A stretch of DNA of 7,817 nucleotides, taken from positions 1 through 7,817 of the forward strand of contig NZ_ABZS01000072.1 in the NCBI RefSeq assembly GCF_000173615.1, given 5' to 3'. The notes beneath the pieces were generated by a model that was not told the origin of the DNA, made no database searches, and was given only the letters and a program-made list of their open reading frames with translations. Positions 7,311 through 7,817 of this stretch are shown one piece after another (position 1 is the first letter of the stretch; each line of letters begins with the position of its first letter). The position numbers were made by a program, and so were the translations under genes. The DNA is from Sulfurihydrogenibium yellowstonense SS-5 (lineage in GTDB: Bacteria; Aquificota; Aquificia; Aquificales; Hydrogenothermaceae).

Positions 7311-7342
7311 AAATAATCTAAGACCCAATCGGGATTATTTTT
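7311..7342 (+). terminator. possible intrinsic terminator downstream of the acs-hslU-RAM cluster
   Basis: AAATAATC (7311-7318) pairs perfectly with GATTATTT (7333-7340). An alternative inner CCC/GGG pairing (7324-7326 with 7331-7333) is also possible, and a run of five T ends at 7342. The stem is AT-rich and lies about 200 bases past the RAM stop, so confidence is modest. Confidence 0.4.
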
Positions 7343-7389
7343 AAAGAAGTCAAATCTTAACTCAGATTATTCCTTTTTAATGAAGCTTG

Positions 7390-7480
7390 CAAAAATCAAC
7401 ATCTCCATTCTGCAGCCTTACAAAGAATCTCCTTTTTACTCCTCTTTTTTCAAGATGAATAAATCGGGAGAAAGACTGTT
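7390..7480. repeat. degenerate tandem copy of the hairpin repeat unit
   Basis: CAAAAATCAAC starts this unit (7390-7400) and recurs exactly 91 bases later (7481-7491), just before the intact element. CATTCTG and AAGAATCTC follow at matching places in both units, and TTCAAG recurs further on. The right-half hairpin is not recognisable in this copy. Confidence 0.5.
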
Positions 7481-7494
7481 CAAAAATCAACGTT

Positions 7495-7586
7495 GTCATT
7501 CTGAGCGAAGCGAAGAATCTCATATTTTTTCTTTTCAAGTCAAGAAATCAAAAAAGAGATCCTTCGGACTTCGTCCTCAGGATGAC
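7495..7586. repeat. intact 92-bp inverted-repeat element made of two hairpins
   Basis: The ends GTCATTCTGAG and CTCAGGATGAC are inverted repeats with one mismatch in 11. The left half folds as ATTCT/AGAAT (7498-7502 with 7514-7518) around GA...GA and a GC/GC mini-stem with a GAA loop. The right half folds as ATCCT/AGGAT (7559-7563 with 7579-7583) with a GGAC/GTCC inner stem. A similar string translates to SERSEES-like peptides that I recall as frequent spurious ORFs in many bacterial genomes, so it probably belongs to a widespread MITE- or REP-like class. No target-site duplication is visible. Confidence 0.8.
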
Positions 7587-7696
7587 ACGGAAATGTAAGC
7601 TTGCAAAAATTTTGGAACATCCTTAATCAGGAGGTCATTCAGACTAAATACTCAGAATATTGAAATCCAAAAGGAGGGATTAGAAAAACCAGTAGT

Positions 7697-7817
7697 TAGT
7701 GGAGGCGGGGGGAATCGAACCCCCGTCCGGCAAAGGCCAAGCCCAAAGGGCTTCTACATGCTTAGCCTGTGATTAAGGTTTCGCTTTAAGCCCCTCCACA
7801 GGCAGAGGAGCTTAAAG
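7697..7817 (-). ncRNA. ssrA: tmRNA (transfer-messenger RNA), 3' part, truncated by the window edge
   Basis: tmRNA rescues stalled ribosomes and adds a degradation tag. On the - strand the tRNA-like end is clear: GGAC, T-stem GGGGG/CCCCC (7720-7724 with 7708-7712), T-loop TTCGATT (7713-7719), 3' acceptor strand CGCCTCC (7701-7707) and discriminator A (7700). The next three bases are CTA, not CCA. Upstream is the conserved CTAAGCATGTAG, preceded by a pseudoknot. Its stem 1 pairs 7805-7817 with 7784-7796 (13 bp, one G-U), and stem 2 pairs 7797-7803 with 7765-7771 (7 bp, perfect). AAGCCC and GGGCTT (7748-7753, 7739-7744) can also pair. About 118 bases, roughly a third of a typical tmRNA, are inside the window; the tag frame and 5' end lie beyond 7817. 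It is convergent with the RAM gene cluster. Confidence 0.95.

Larger units (their letters stand above)
7383..7610. repeat. 14-bp direct repeats flanking the repeat cluster
   Basis: AAGCTTGCAAAAAT occurs at 7383-7396 and again at 7597-7610. The 200 bases between contain the degenerate and the intact copy of the hairpin repeat. It may mark a duplication or insertion boundary. Confidence 0.65.
7108..7696. other. 589-base intergenic region rich in repeats, no gene
   Basis: No credible coding sequence is seen between the RAM gene and the convergent tmRNA. The region holds a possible degenerate half-hairpin (7125-7146), a perfect 18-bp palindrome (7185-7202) and a likely terminator (7311-7342). 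It also holds a 14-bp direct repeat (7383-7396 and 7597-7610) around a degenerate and an intact copy of the hairpin repeat. The rest is plain AT-rich DNA. Confidence 0.75.

Noticed and set aside
7380..7598. 72-codon open frame on the + strand
   Set aside because: It runs straight through the degenerate and intact hairpin repeats, its SERSEES-like string is translated repeat DNA, it has no ribosome site, and no protein family is recognisable.
7390..7610. CRISPR array
   Set aside because: There are only two or three unequal units, the repeats are degenerate inverted repeats, spacers are not uniform, and no cas gene is present.

Overview
The window is AT-rich, densely coded on the + strand, and ends in a partial tmRNA gene on the - strand. 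Proteins rich in Lys/Ile/Glu, short gaps, strong GGAGG-type ribosome sites and an HslU/AMP-forming acetyl-CoA synthetase set suggest a low-GC thermophile. My best guess is an Aquificales member of the Sulfurihydrogenibium / Hydrogenothermaceae type. That is an inference from sequence style and from a tmRNA 3' end that resembles the Aquifex one as I remember it; no search was run.

Layout. 1-176: leader with an inverted repeat and a promoter with a perfect TATAAT. 177-1091: membrane protein with an N-terminal protoglobin-type heme domain fused to a C-terminal PsiE-like four-helix membrane domain. 1133-2596: cysS. 2581-3256: a UbiE/MenG-type methyltransferase overlapping the end of cysS and broken by a one-base frameshift near 2906-2934. 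3257-3542: non-coding leader of acs carrying two halves of a hairpin repeat inside a 10-bp inverted repeat. 3543-5441: acs. 5451-6797: hslU, TTG start, ribosome site overlapping the acs stop. 6811-7107: stand-alone RAM (Lrp/AsnC ligand-binding) domain. 7108-7696: about 590 bases without a gene, filled with palindromes, a likely terminator, and one intact 92-bp inverted-repeat element with a degenerate tandem copy. 7697-7817: 3' part of ssrA (tmRNA), - strand.

acs, hslU and the RAM gene are spaced 9 and 13 bases apart and look like one operon: acetate activation, a protein-unfolding ATPase whose usual partner hslV is not here, and a small probable amino-acid/metabolite-binding regulator. cysS and the methyltransferase are translationally overlapped. 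The globin-PsiE gene has its own promoter. It is the most novel item in the window: a heme-based gas or redox sensor apparently wired directly into a membrane domain of unknown output. The second theme is a family of hairpin repeats in the intergenic gaps, in different states of decay, with base changes that preserve pairing.
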